64,000 nucleotides of DNA from a virus. Positions 1 through 7,668 of the stretch are shown piece after piece; position 1 is the stretch's first letter; each line of letters starts with the position of its first letter. Location: IMG/VR virus record IMGVR_UViG_3300025030_000041, positions 64,001-128,000 of that record; one strand, 5' to 3'. The notes below the pieces were generated by a model. That model was not told the origin of the DNA. It made no database searches and saw nothing but the letters and a program-made list of their open reading frames with translations. Made by a program: the position numbers and the translations under genes.

Positions 1-37
1 TATACAGTAGAAGGAGATTGATTAAATTGGACAGGGT
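1..37 (+). other. Left edge; tail of an upstream gene cut by the window
   Basis: No complete gene fits here. One frame stops at base 21 and another stops at a TGA that overlaps the next ATG (ATGA at 38-41), the usual tight coupling in phage operons. Which of the two is the real upstream gene cannot be decided from 37 bases. Confidence 0.3.
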
Positions 38-412
38 ATGAAAGATTTTATAAATTATATTAAAGAAAATAAAAAATATCCGTCTGGATTAAATATTTTT
101 ATTGATATTGATAAAACAATTGCAATTTTAGATATTGATAAATATGGATTAGATTATTCTAAGAGCGAGCCTATTATAGAAAATATAGAAATAGTAAATG
201 AGTTATATGATGCTGGAAATACTATAACATTTTATTCAGCTCGAGGCGCATCTTCTAAAATAGATTGGACTGTTGAAACTATAAAACAGTTTAATAGATG
301 GGGAGTTAAATATCATAAAATAGATTTAACAAAACCTAATTATGATATTTTCATAGACGATAAAGCAATTAATAATTTTAAAGAATTAGATTCCTATTTA
401 AAACAATTTTAA
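38..412 (+). CDS. Small HAD-superfamily hydrolase
   Basis: 124 aa, predicted cytoplasmic Mg-dependent phosphatase or nucleotidase of the haloacid dehalogenase fold. Residues 22-28 read IDIDKTI, which is the DxDxT motif I with Asp23 as nucleophile. YSARG (66-70) supplies the motif II Ser, and IFIDDKA (104-110) the acidic motif IV. There is almost no cap domain, as in the short phage HAD proteins of nucleotide or sugar-phosphate salvage. The substrate cannot be told. The ATG overlaps an upstream stop. It leads the replication-type genes that end with the 5'-3' exonuclease. Confidence 0.7.
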   Translation: MKDFINYIKENKKYPSGLNIFIDIDKTIAILDIDKYGLDYSKSEPIIENIEIVNELYDAGNTITFYSARGASSKIDWTVETIKQFNRWGVKYHKIDLTKPNYDIFIDDKAINNFKELDSYLKQF

Positions 413-488
413 CAGTTTTTAATAAAATTTTTGAGTAAATGTTAAATTAACCTTTGTTATTTTAGCTTAAAAATAACTTTAATTATAA

Positions 489-1145
489 ATGGTAAATCAA
501 TTCGATTATAATAGTAATAAAGAAACTGATGAATTAAATAACAGAAATGCTGAAACTGATCCATCCAACGATATTCATAATTTGCCCGAAACTGATATAG
601 ACTATTCTAGACATACCTCTATTGAAGAGGTATCTGATTTAAATTGGGAAATACATTTAGAAAAAGCAAAGCATAATAAAATTTATAATACGTCATATAA
701 TGACGGAAATAATTTAAAAGATCCATGTGAATATGAATACGGTAAGTCACTTCAAATTGACGCGTCTTACTCAAATTTATATATGGAAAATTATGAACCT
801 GCTAAATTTATTATTAATAACATCTCGCAAAAACATATAGAGTCATATATAGAAAATAATGAAGATATTAGAACCTTATTAAATTTAAATAAAACATTAG
901 AAAAAAGAAAATTTAATAAACAAGAAATCAATACTATTTTTTCAATGATTCTTGCTGAAGTTAAACCAATATGCAATGATTATACATTTATTAGTATATT
1001 TGATACAGTAAGTAAATATACTAATATCAATTATAAAAAATTATTTGATTTTTTAGATTATCAATATAAAGAACTAATAATTTTAGAATTAAACGAAGAA
1101 TATAATATTTTAAATAATTATAATAATTTTAACGATTTTTTTTAA
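489..1145 (+). CDS. Conserved phage protein of unknown function
   Basis: 218 aa, not recognised. The first 60 residues are polar and rich in Asn, Asp and Glu (probably disordered). The remainder is predicted helical, ending in an acidic Leu-rich tail. No signal peptide or membrane segment. It is followed after 3 nt by the next unknown gene and then by the exonuclease after 1 nt, so the three are very likely co-transcribed and translationally coupled. That suggests a replication or DNA-metabolism accessory role, but only by position. Confidence 0.55.
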   Translation: MVNQFDYNSNKETDELNNRNAETDPSNDIHNLPETDIDYSRHTSIEEVSDLNWEIHLEKAKHNKIYNTSYNDGNNLKDPCEYEYGKSLQIDASYSNLYMENYEPAKFIINNISQKHIESYIENNEDIRTLLNLNKTLEKRKFNKQEINTIFSMILAEVKPICNDYTFISIFDTVSKYTNINYKKLFDFLDYQYKELIILELNEEYNILNNYNNFNDFF

Positions 1146-1148
1146 ACA

Positions 1149-1505
1149 ATGTTTATAGAACATAAAAAAGAAGCAGAGCTAAAAGACAATATTTGGGTTA
1201 ATACTATCCAATTATTAAAGTCAAAACAAGAACAATCTTATCTTTTTAATAATAAATATGGTAAATTTAATATTAAAAAACTAGATGACTATAAAATCAT
1301 AATAGAATTTTTAAATACTACATTATCTAATCTAGATAATACAGGTTTTACAATTACATCACATGATTATGATAGCATTAGTATTAAATCAAATATAATA
1401 GGGTCATCTATAGAATCTATTCCTAATAGAGATACTTTAGAAATACTTTTTGAAATTATTTCCATAGAATTAAAAAAGGAAAAATTTAAAGCCTTAGAAT
1501 TTTAA
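1149..1505 (+). CDS. Hypothetical protein upstream of the 5'-3' exonuclease
   Basis: 118 aa, soluble, charged and helical; no motif recognised. It sits between the 218-aa unknown and the 5'-3' exonuclease with gaps of 3 and 1 nt, the packing of a single operon. Confidence 0.55.
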   Translation: MFIEHKKEAELKDNIWVNTIQLLKSKQEQSYLFNNKYGKFNIKKLDDYKIIIEFLNTTLSNLDNTGFTITSHDYDSISIKSNIIGSSIESIPNRDTLEILFEIISIELKKEKFKALEF

Positions 1506-1506
1506 A

Positions 1507-2337
1507 ATGAAATCTGCAGTATTTATTGATGCTTCAAATTTAATGCACCGGGCATTACGTATCCCTTTTGCATGGAATAGTGTTAAGAATGATCCTAATA
1601 GTAATGCCGCAGTATATTTATTTGTAAATATATTCCATAAATTATATAAAGATAATGAAGGCCGAGATTTATTTTTTGTATTAGATGGATCACCTATACA
1701 AAAAAAGTCTGAATATTCTCAATATAAAGGAAATAGACAGAAATTAGATAATATATATTATCAACAGATGAATAAAATGAAGTCTATTCTTACTAATTTT
1801 CCTATTAAAACTGCATATTGTAAAGATCGAGAAGCTGACGATATTATATACTACTTATGTAAAAATCTAAATTCAAAATACCATGAAATTTTTATTATAA
1901 GTAATGATAAAGATTTTATTCAATTAAAACAACAATTTAATAATATTAAAATATATGACCCGATTAATAATTGTTTTAGAGAACTTCCTGATAAATTAAC
2001 GGGTAAATTTACAGATTATAAGGCTTTAACAGGAGATCCTAGTGACAATATAATTAAAATATTAAGTGAGTCTAAAGCGTTTAAAGCAGCAAATGGCATA
2101 GATAAATGGAAAAGCCTAGCGAGTGACGCCCAACTAAAGCAATATATCCAAAATATTACACTAATTGATTTTACCTTATTAGATTTTTCAGGATTAGAAA
2201 TTGAGAATACTGAATATACTTTTAATAAAGAAAATATAAAAACTTTATTTGAAGAATATAAATTTAATTCAATACTTAAGAAATTTAATGAATGGTCTCA
2301 CGTATTTGAACCAAGTATTTTTAATTCATTATTTTAA
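1507..2337 (+). CDS. rnh: 5'-3' exonuclease / flap endonuclease (T4 RNase H type)
   Basis: 276 aa, FEN-1/T4 RNase H family nuclease that removes RNA primers and 5' flaps from lagging-strand DNA. Metal ligands visible in order: Asp8 in FIDASNLMHRA, Asp60 in VLDG, the acidic cluster DREADD (107-112), and Asp134/Asp136 in SNDKDF. YKALTGDPSDN (171-181) is the helix-hairpin/H3TH DNA-binding segment with its own catalytic Asp residues. YSQYKGNRQ (70-78) matches the basic helical arch. Length is close to the T4 enzyme (305 aa). Last gene of the leading operon; the cassette array begins beyond it. Confidence 0.88.
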   Translation: MKSAVFIDASNLMHRALRIPFAWNSVKNDPNSNAAVYLFVNIFHKLYKDNEGRDLFFVLDGSPIQKKSEYSQYKGNRQKLDNIYYQQMNKMKSILTNFPIKTAYCKDREADDIIYYLCKNLNSKYHEIFIISNDKDFIQLKQQFNNIKIYDPINNCFRELPDKLTGKFTDYKALTGDPSDNIIKILSESKAFKAANGIDKWKSLASDAQLKQYIQNITLIDFTLLDFSGLEIENTEYTFNKENIKTLFEEYKFNSILKKFNEWSHVFEPSIFNSLF

Positions 2338-2354
2338 AACTAGGGGTTATTCTG

Positions 2355-2580
2355 AAAATTGATACACCTAGCAAAGAATTAAGTGATGCTGACTTTGTAA
2401 AACTTAGTGAGTTTATACGTTCACATTATGGTATAAATATACTGTATCTAAAAAAGCATGTTACAGGTACGTTTGCAAACCAGATTAAGAAAAAACAACA
2501 TTCTTACTTTTAAAGAGTATTGTAATTTTGTTTTCTCCGGTAAAAATAATGATTCAGAAGTTGTACGCGTAATTAGTTGA
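2355..2580 (+). pseudogene. cheR: Decayed fragment of a host-type chemotaxis methyltransferase CheR (N-terminal domain)
   Basis: No ATG and two frames. 2355-2513 reads ELSDADFVKLSEFIRSHYGI and beyond. After a frame change near 2495-2500, 2500-2580 reads ILTFKEYCNFVFSGKNND followed by SEVVRVIS. Together these follow the CheR N-terminal helical domain in order (E. coli CheR has LSDAHFRRISQLIYQRAGI ... LTDFGHYLNLL). The methyltransferase domain is missing; the sequence runs straight into the array-heading repeat. CheR is a bacterial chemotaxis enzyme, so this looks like captured host DNA that has decayed. Confidence 0.65.
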
Positions 2581-2714
2581 AGATTATGACCGTTTATCGT
2601 TTAGTATATTAATTATCAATTAATTATATTTAATTGATATATTTAGTTCAAAAATAAAGTACCTAAAAAATTTAATATATCAAAAATATTTCTTATTTTT
2701 GTATTAAATATAAC
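2572..2714 (+). repeat. Array-heading promoter repeat, copy A
   Basis: About 140 bp, shared with copies B (11168) and C (12591) on this strand and D (46527), E (58269) and F (54981, partial) on the other. It contains a right hairpin arm (TCAATTAATTATATTTA), then two inverted 21-nt arms (GTTATATTTAGTTCAAAAATA and the mirror ending TATTTTTGTATTAAATATAAC; 19 of 21 pair). Each arm carries an outward TATTTTTG, a Bacteroidota -7 box (TAnnTTTG). The right-hand box is at 2694-2701. The repeat ends in TAAC, the first bases of the next hairpin site. It heads the first cassette array. Confidence 0.8.
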
Positions 2715-2834
2715 ATGGGCATAAAAGAAATGCCGAAATTAGAAGTACAAATTATCAATTTAAAACAAAAGTAAATATGAAAAACAAAACATCAATTTTA
2801 GTAGGAGCTCGGCATTTCTTTTATGCCTTATTAG
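2711..2834 (+). repeat. attC-like imperfect hairpin site 1
   Basis: Left arm 2711-2736 (TAAC, then GGCATAAAAGAAATGCCGA) and right arm 2809-2834. The 19-bp inner stem pairs perfectly. The outer TAACATG faces TTATTAG with unpaired bases between core and stem. The loop of about 70 nt holds the start codon of the next gene at 2777. Confidence 0.75.
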
Positions 2835-3043
2835 TAGCTGTTATTTTTTGCGGTTGTGGAAACGGTGAAAATTCAGTGAATGGAGAAATAGAATATAGAA
2901 CAATTGTTGTAGATAGCTGTGAGTATATTGTAAAGTATAATGGCTATCAAAGAGGGTATATGTTTTCTCACAAGGGAAATTGTAAATACTGCTACAAACG
3001 TACCCCCATTTTGGTTAGTTGCGTGAAAATATTACAAAATTAA
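2777..3043 (+). CDS. Cassette gene: small lipoprotein-like protein with a DSCEY motif
   Basis: 88 aa. Residues 10-26 are hydrophobic and end in FCGCG, a lipobox-like signal, so it is probably exported and lipid-anchored. The mature part has VVDSCEYIVKY and SHKGNCKYC, a Cys pattern I recognise from small Bacteroidota and phage proteins of unknown function. The start codon lies in the loop of hairpin site 1 and the right arm of the hairpin encodes the signal peptide. Promoter: TATTTTTG at 2694-2701 in repeat A. First member of array 1. Confidence 0.6.
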   Translation: MKNKTSILVGARHFFYALLVAVIFCGCGNGENSVNGEIEYRTIVVDSCEYIVKYNGYQRGYMFSHKGNCKYCYKRTPILVSCVKILQN

Positions 3044-3051
3044 ATTGAAAC

Positions 3052-3167
3052 ATGGATGATAAATTGGATTAAAAACTTATTTAAAAGCAGGGGAAAAACA
3101 ATTAACTAAACATGTTGTTATACACAGTATTTTGTTGGTGGGATTTGACAAATTAAAAATAAATTAG
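3052..3167 (+). pseudogene. Frameshifted cassette gene remnant
   Basis: The ATG at 3052 opens a frame that stops after six codons. A one-base shift gives KTYLKAGEKQLTKHVVIHS and continues to a stop at 3165. It resembles the cassette leader at 11345 (EKQYLKAKKLI ... LNKHVVISS), including the in-frame GTT GTT ATA of the hairpin core. I read it as a cassette whose start frame was lost. Confidence 0.4.
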
Positions 3168-3192
3168 CATATTTACAAAAAAAATAAAAATT

Positions 3193-3504
3193 ATGAAAGA
3201 ATTATTTGAAAAACAATTAAACGGAACACAACCATTAACAAAAGATGTTTTAGAAAAATTACAAGTTAAAACATATTTTAATGGTGAAGAAAAACAAATT
3301 GGTGAAGTTGTATTAATGGCGATGTTAATGGGTGAAGTAATTGAAAAGGAAGGTGAATATCCAAAAGTACCATTAAAATTAATAACATTAAACGAAAGCC
3401 ATTTTAATTTATTTGAATATGATGAAAGATTTAATAGAGGTAATAAATTACCAACAATTAAATTGAAACCTTTAGTTGTGGTGGGTAAAAAATATTGCGT
3501 ATAA
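3193..3504 (+). CDS. Cassette gene: hypothetical protein
   Basis: 103 aa, soluble, no recognised motif. Codon use is less AT-extreme than in neighbouring phage genes. Its stop codon almost abuts the left arm of hairpin site 2 (TAAC at 3502-3505), the position expected for a cassette gene next to its recombination site. Confidence 0.55.
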   Translation: MKELFEKQLNGTQPLTKDVLEKLQVKTYFNGEEKQIGEVVLMAMLMGEVIEKEGEYPKVPLKLITLNESHFNLFEYDERFNRGNKLPTIKLKPLVVVGKKYCV

Positions 3505-3628
3505 CGTCCACAGGTATATATAGTTGCGTAAATAACATATAAAATTAATTAAAAGCGATAAAGTATGAAAACAGATAAAAGTAAATTAGAAGAACAAAAG
3601 CAGCAATTGGATATACATGTTGTTAGCG
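3502..3628 (+). repeat. attC-like imperfect hairpin site 2
   Basis: Left arm 3502-3527 (TAACGTCCACAGGTATATAT, then AGTTGC) pairs with right arm 3603-3626 (GCAATTGGATATACATGTTG, then TTAGC). Unpaired GTCC-type bases occur on the left strand only. The right core is GTTAGCGGTAGT, a sequence seen again at site 9. The loop of about 75 nt carries the start codon of the next gene. Confidence 0.75.
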
Positions 3629-3798
3629 GTAGTTTAACTCATATTCCTTTGTTTCAATATAATGTTGCTGTTGAATCACACGGGAATACATTAGAACTAT
3701 TGCGAATTATACAAAACGATAAAAAGGAATTAAAAGAAGAGTTAGAAGCAACATATAAAGAAATTGATAGGTTAAAGGCTAAACTAAATTACTGCTAA
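3565..3798 (+). CDS. Cassette gene: hypothetical coiled-coil protein
   Basis: 77 aa. The ATG lies in the loop of site 2 and the right arm is translated as QLDIHVVSGS, with the core GTT in frame as Val. The C-terminal 30 residues (KKELKEELEATYKEIDRL) are a clear coiled coil. No function recognised. The next gene starts 3 nt downstream. Confidence 0.5.
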   Translation: MKTDKSKLEEQKQQLDIHVVSGSLTHIPLFQYNVAVESHGNTLELLRIIQNDKKELKEELEATYKEIDRLKAKLNYC

Positions 3799-3801
3799 TG
3801 G

Positions 3802-4065
3802 ATGAGTATAAATTTAGTAAAAATAATACAAATGAAGAATAAAGATAAACTTTGGAATTTTGTTTATGAACAAGAACCAAGACTAATGGGAGAACCATTT
3901 GGTAGATTTAACGTTAAAGTAGAAAAAGATTTTTTTATTATAGAATGTGAATTACTTACAAACTTGGAAAATCCATTTATAAATACAGAATTGAAAAAGT
4001 GTAAGGTTGATCAAAAATCTTTTACTAATTGGAAGAACAAACAAAATTCTATTATTTTTTATTGA
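3802..4065 (+). CDS. Cassette gene: hypothetical protein
   Basis: 87 aa, soluble, no recognised family. An internal ATG ten codons in (MKNKDKLWNF) is an equally plausible start, since no ribosome-binding site helps. It ends just before a short hairpin and then hairpin site 3. Confidence 0.5.
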   Translation: MSINLVKIIQMKNKDKLWNFVYEQEPRLMGEPFGRFNVKVEKDFFIIECELLTNLENPFINTELKKCKVDQKSFTNWKNKQNSIIFY

Positions 4066-4069
4066 ATTT

Positions 4070-4098
4070 ATACTTTGTTATGTTTAACGAAGTATAGT
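4070..4098 (+). terminator. Short hairpin after a cassette gene
   Basis: TATACTTTGTTA ... TAACGAAGTATA pairs 11 of 12 bases around a 5-nt loop. There is no T-run behind it, so it may be a degenerate small recombination-type hairpin rather than a terminator; its ends again read GTTA/TAAC. Confidence 0.35.
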
Positions 4099-4119
4099 TG
4101 TGAGAAGCGAACAATTAAA

Positions 4120-4247
4120 CATAACGGTTGGGTGTATATGTAATGTGAGATTTGAAACACTAAACTTGAATTAACCACAAATGATGATTAGAAGTAGGAT
4201 TGTTGAATATACCACTGAACCTCACATTACATATACACCTTGTTATG
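4120..4247 (+). repeat. attC-like imperfect hairpin site 3
   Basis: Left arm 4120-4149 and right arm 4221-4247. Outer CATAAC pairs with GTTATG, and the inner 19 bp (GGTGTATATGTAATGTGAG) pairs perfectly. Between them GGTTG faces AA, giving the one-sided bulge typical of attC folding. The loop is about 70 nt. Confidence 0.8.
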
Positions 4248-4252
4248 TGTAG
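4181..4252 (+). CDS. Possible 23-aa leader peptide inside hairpin site 3
   Basis: An ATG in the loop of site 3 opens a 23-codon frame (MMIRSRIVEYTTEPHITYTP ...) that runs through the right arm and stops at 4252. It sits where the other cassettes have their gene start, so it may be a start region that lost its gene body, or just chance. Confidence 0.3.
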   Translation: MMIRSRIVEYTTEPHITYTPCYV

Positions 4253-4281
4253 TACGGTGTTAAACTTAAATTTTAAAACTT

Positions 4282-4578
4282 ATGGATACAATAAAAATTA
4301 AATTAGAAAGTGGAAATGAATATAAATTACCAGACATTTCATCAGAAAAGTTTGATGAATATGTTTGGAAAAGTGGTAGTAATGACGTTGAATATGAGAA
4401 ATATAAACGTGAAAACGGAATGATGGAATTAACTGACTTTAATTCTCAAACGACTAGTGAAATCACATTAGTGGTAGAACAATCTTGGAGAGGTAGAGTT
4501 TTAAAATTTAAGTGTGTTTATGATTTTGATAACGATGAAAACTTTGATGAAAAGGAATATTTCGGAGAACATGAGTAG
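4282..4578 (+). CDS. Cassette gene: acidic hypothetical protein
   Basis: 98 aa, strongly acidic C-terminus (DFDNDENFDEKEYFGEHE), no recognised domain. Last gene of array 1; the array-closing repeat begins 13 nt after its stop. Confidence 0.5.
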   Translation: MDTIKIKLESGNEYKLPDISSEKFDEYVWKSGSNDVEYEKYKRENGMMELTDFNSQTTSEITLVVEQSWRGRVLKFKCVYDFDNDENFDEKEYFGEHE

Positions 4579-4590
4579 TATTACACATAA

Positions 4591-4687
4591 ATATTATATA
4601 TATATATATACATGTATGTTTAAACTATAATAAAATCAATAGTATGAACGAAAAAATTATAAAGATTTGTAAACAAAAACTTATATA
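4591..4687 (+). repeat. Array-closing repeat, copy 1
   Basis: An AT run (4591-4610) is followed by 70 bp (4618-4687, GTTTAAACTATAATAAAATC ...) that matches the reverse complement of 44901-44970 at 68 of 70 positions. Both copies lie directly beyond the last gene of a cassette array. A similar TATTATATATATA(TA)CAnGTA stretch follows array 3 at 13306. A tiny frame MNEKIIKICKQKLI is conserved in both copies and may be the truncated start of a gene. Confidence 0.75.
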
Positions 4688-4752
4688 TTTAACGTAATGT
4701 AAAAAACTATTTTGATACATTAAAAATAATTAGTTATAATAGAGTCTAGTAT

Positions 4753-5403
4753 ATGGAATTTAATAAATTTATTAATATACACACTGATAAAACTGCAATA
4801 ATCTGTGGGTGTGGTCAGTCTTTAAATCTTATTAAAGACCGAGTAGATATACTAAATAATGAGAATATAATTACAATAGGAGTAAATGATGTTGCTAAAT
4901 TATTTACTCCTACTTATACGGTGGTTGTAGATTCTCCTAATAGATTTACTAACAATAGAAACTTGCTTATTACAAAAAGTAGTAGCTATATTTTTACACA
5001 AATCGTTGATTGGAAAATTGAATCTGGAAAAAAAGTATTATTTAAACTTGGATTAAAATCTAAATTAGAAAATCTTTATGATAAAAATAATATTATAGAT
5101 TATAGTAATAACTCTCCATATATGGCATGTATTATTGCATATAAAATGGGGTGTCATACAATCGCATTAATTGGAGTAGATTTTACATTAAATCATTTTT
5201 ATGCAGAAGATGGTGAACATAATTTAATTAAAGCAAATAGACTGAATGAAATTAATAATGATTATATAAATTTATATAATGCTTTCAAAATAAAAAATGT
5301 AAATTTATATAATTTAAGTGAAAATAGTAAAGTATTAGGTATACCTAAGCTTAATATTAATGAAATATTAAAAATACATACTAATAATGAAAGTAATAAC
5401 TAA
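4753..5403 (+). CDS. DUF115/MptE-like protein, possible glycosyltransferase
   Basis: 216 aa. N-terminal TAIICGCGQSLNLI resembles the nucleotide-sugar-binding GxGxSL turn. IGVNDVAKLFTPTYTVVVDS and the late MGCHTIALIGVDFT match the pattern of the DUF115 / 6-hydroxymethylpterin diphosphokinase MptE-like family (also motility accessory factors and sialyltransferase-like enzymes). In phages such proteins may modify glycans or nucleotides; the substrate is unknown. It overlaps the next gene by 17 nt. Confidence 0.5.
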   Translation: MEFNKFINIHTDKTAIICGCGQSLNLIKDRVDILNNENIITIGVNDVAKLFTPTYTVVVDSPNRFTNNRNLLITKSSSYIFTQIVDWKIESGKKVLFKLGLKSKLENLYDKNNIIDYSNNSPYMACIIAYKMGCHTIALIGVDFTLNHFYAEDGEHNLIKANRLNEINNDYINLYNAFKIKNVNLYNLSENSKVLGIPKLNINEILKIHTNNESNN

Positions 5404-5623
5404 AGAATTAAAAGAAGTAGACGTACTTAAAGATATAGTGTGTGACTCATGTGGTAAAATGTGTAATACGGAGTATGGATTTGAATATCTAAAATTAAGT
5501 GCAAATTGGGGATTTGGAAGTTCTAAAGATTTGAAAGAATGGAACGCTCACCTTTGCGAAAACTGTACAGATAAAAAACTAGATTTTATTAAATTCAAAA
5601 TTACAAACTACCATCCATTATAA
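5387..5623 (+). CDS. Small zinc-ribbon protein
   Basis: 78 aa with two CxxC knuckles (CDSCGKMC and CENC), a likely structural zinc site. Function unknown. The start overlaps the end of the preceding gene by 17 nt in another frame. Confidence 0.55.
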   Translation: MKVITKELKEVDVLKDIVCDSCGKMCNTEYGFEYLKLSANWGFGSSKDLKEWNAHLCENCTDKKLDFIKFKITNYHPL

Positions 5624-5634
5624 ATAAATATATT

Positions 5635-5841
5635 ATGACTACTGAAACCTTAGAACACATAAAAAACTTATATTCTACTCAAGATGAATATAGAGCTAAA
5701 AGTAATGAATTTAAAATAAAGGGATTATTATCAGATGACCCTAATGAAAAAATAAGTCTTAAAAAACAGGAAAGCCTATATTTTGAAAAAATGTCGGATA
5801 TTAATTCTAAAATAACTAAAATACTAAATCAAGAACAATAA
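5635..5841 (+). CDS. Hypothetical small helical protein
   Basis: 68 aa, charged, predicted helical, unrecognised. It lies 11 nt after the zinc-ribbon gene in the same direction. Confidence 0.5.
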   Translation: MTTETLEHIKNLYSTQDEYRAKSNEFKIKGLLSDDPNEKISLKKQESLYFEKMSDINSKITKILNQEQ

Positions 5842-5879
5842 TTCTAAATAAACTATTATAAATTCTAATTTTTTAAAAT

Positions 5880-6197
5880 ATGTCAGGCGGACACTTTGAT
5901 TACCAGCAATATCATGTTAGTAATATTGCAGATTCTATTGAAAATGAACTTAATAAACAGGGTACTTTAAAACCAAAGGATGAGCTATATTATACCGATG
6001 AGTATTATAGTAAATATCCTGATGAAAAATATTATGCAGCTTATCCTATTGAAATTCAAGAAAAAATGAAAGATGCTATAAAAATACTAAGAACTGCTGC
6101 AATATACGCTCACCGAATTGATTGGTTATTATCTGGAGATGATGGAGAAGAGTCTTTTCTTGAAAGATTGAAAGAAGAACTTGATAAATTAGAATAA
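5880..6197 (+). CDS. Conserved phage protein of the MSGGHFDY family
   Basis: 105 aa. The opening MSGGHFDYQQYHVSNIADSI is a signature I recognise from many phage and Bacteroidota proteins of unknown function; the rest is helical and acidic. No catalytic motif. AATAAATA, a variant of the late box, lies between it and the next gene. Confidence 0.65.
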   Translation: MSGGHFDYQQYHVSNIADSIENELNKQGTLKPKDELYYTDEYYSKYPDEKYYAAYPIEIQEKMKDAIKILRTAAIYAHRIDWLLSGDDGEESFLERLKEELDKLE

Positions 6198-6236
6198 TTA
6201 AAATTCTATTAATTTAAAAATTGAATAAATAATAAC

Positions 6237-6827
6237 ATGGAATATGTTAAATTATTTGAAGCTTACCATAATATTATAAATGTTCCACTACCTCGAGTTT
6301 ATAGTAAAGACAAAAAATTTAGTTCTGCAGTTAATGGAAATAATAACACATTATCTCCTATTGGTTTTTATGAAATTAAAAATGCAATAGAAGAAAAAAT
6401 ACCGTTTACAATTATAACAGTTTGGAATAATAAAAATAAAGAAATTGATAACAAATTATTAATAGAAGAACTTTCTATAAATTTATTAAAACTTAATTTT
6501 AAATTTGCAGTACAAGAAGGAGTAACGCGAGCTGAAGATAATATAGGAGATAGACAAAAACTTAAATTTGAACAAAATATTTTTATATTGAAACCTAAAG
6601 AAATGTCAGATATTAATTTTTTAAGAATGATTAAATCTATAGTAGAATCAAATAAACAAACTAAATTTATATATGGGTTTACTAAAAAAAGAGATGGTAT
6701 TTTTCTATGGAGAAAAAATCAAAAATCTATAAAAATTGGTAAAGAACTGATAAATAGCACCGAGTACTTACCTGAAGACTTAGAGTGTTATTTTAATATT
6801 AATGGAATAAAATATATTTTTATTTAA
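6237..6827 (+). CDS. Hypothetical protein with a KLFE-type N-terminus
   Basis: 196 aa. It begins MEYVKLFEAYHN, like the leaders of the putative head proteins in this genome, but lacks the [I/L]xE cut site. The middle (FTIITVWNNKN ... FAVQEGVT) weakly recalls DUF3293-type proteins; not certain. Preceded by GAATAAATAATAACATGG, a late-box-like sequence. Confidence 0.45.
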   Translation: MEYVKLFEAYHNIINVPLPRVYSKDKKFSSAVNGNNNTLSPIGFYEIKNAIEEKIPFTIITVWNNKNKEIDNKLLIEELSINLLKLNFKFAVQEGVTRAEDNIGDRQKLKFEQNIFILKPKEMSDINFLRMIKSIVESNKQTKFIYGFTKKRDGIFLWRKNQKSIKIGKELINSTEYLPEDLECYFNINGIKYIFI

Positions 6828-6873
6828 TTTATTTTTATACTTTTACAAAAACTATTTACTAAATCGTTTTTTA

Positions 6874-7652
6874 ATGGATACTGATATTGAGACTAACTGT
6901 CTGCAAAAAAAGATGGTAATTTAATACATAATTTAATACCTAAATTTAAATACGAAAATAATTGGATAGCAGGAGGGTGTATTAGAGATATTTTAGATAA
7001 TACTAAATATAATGATATAGATATTTTTTCAAAAAATAGAGAAGACTCTATACGCTTTATAATAAACAATAATTTGCTAGATACTTATGAGATTTCTTTA
7101 GAACATTCTAAAAATAAAAAAGAAAGAAATCTTATTAAATATATTAAAGATGAAGTCTCTACTAAAAACCATAAACCTCTACTTAATTTACGTAATGATC
7201 CAAGAGTGTATAAATTAGATTTTATCAATAACGATAATCATATTCAAGTAATGATAGGCCAAAACTATCCCACTATAGAGTCTTGTATTTATGATTTTGA
7301 TTTTACCATATGCCAGTTTGGGTTTGATGGAAATGATATATATTACTTTGATAATTCAATTAATGATTTACAACAAAAAATAATTAAATTAGCAAAAATT
7401 AAAAATAATAGATTTATATACTTTGAAAGAATAATTAAGTTTTTGAATAGAGGATATAAATTAGATAAAGAATCTTATGAGTTTATTATTAAATCACAAC
7501 CTAGTCTTGAATATTTACAAGAAACTGGAAGAGCCTTAGACTGCGACTTTTTTAAATATATTAATAGTAAAAACTTAAGTGAGACGTTATTAAAAAATAA
7601 AATATCATTATTACATTTAGATGGAATGCTAAACACTACAAATTTAATTTAA
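6874..7652 (+). CDS. Nucleotidyltransferase-like protein read across a -1 frameshift
   Basis: The ATG at 6874 opens 13 codons ending in CAA AAA AAG, then that frame stops at once. A -1 shift on the A AAA AAG heptamer (6906-6912) joins the frame DGNLIHNLIPKF ... that runs to 7652, giving 259 aa. The joined region holds WIAGGCIRDIL and NDIDIF (about residues 30-55), the GG...R and DxD signature of polymerase-beta-type nucleotidyltransferases (poly(A)/CCA-adding superfamily). The alternative TTG start at 7074 would cut off this catalytic motif, so I reject it. Either programmed frameshifting or a missing A in the run explains it. Confidence 0.65.
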
Positions 7653-7668
7653 TCTTAAAAACCATTAT

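Noticed and set aside
4070-4098. Strong rho-independent terminator after array gene 3802-4065
   Set aside because: The hairpin is good but no T-run follows, so it is listed only with low confidence.
7074-7652. Start of the nucleotidyltransferase at the TTG at 7074
   Set aside because: The catalytic AGGCIRD and DIDIF motifs are encoded in the same frame upstream of 7074, so this start would remove the active site.
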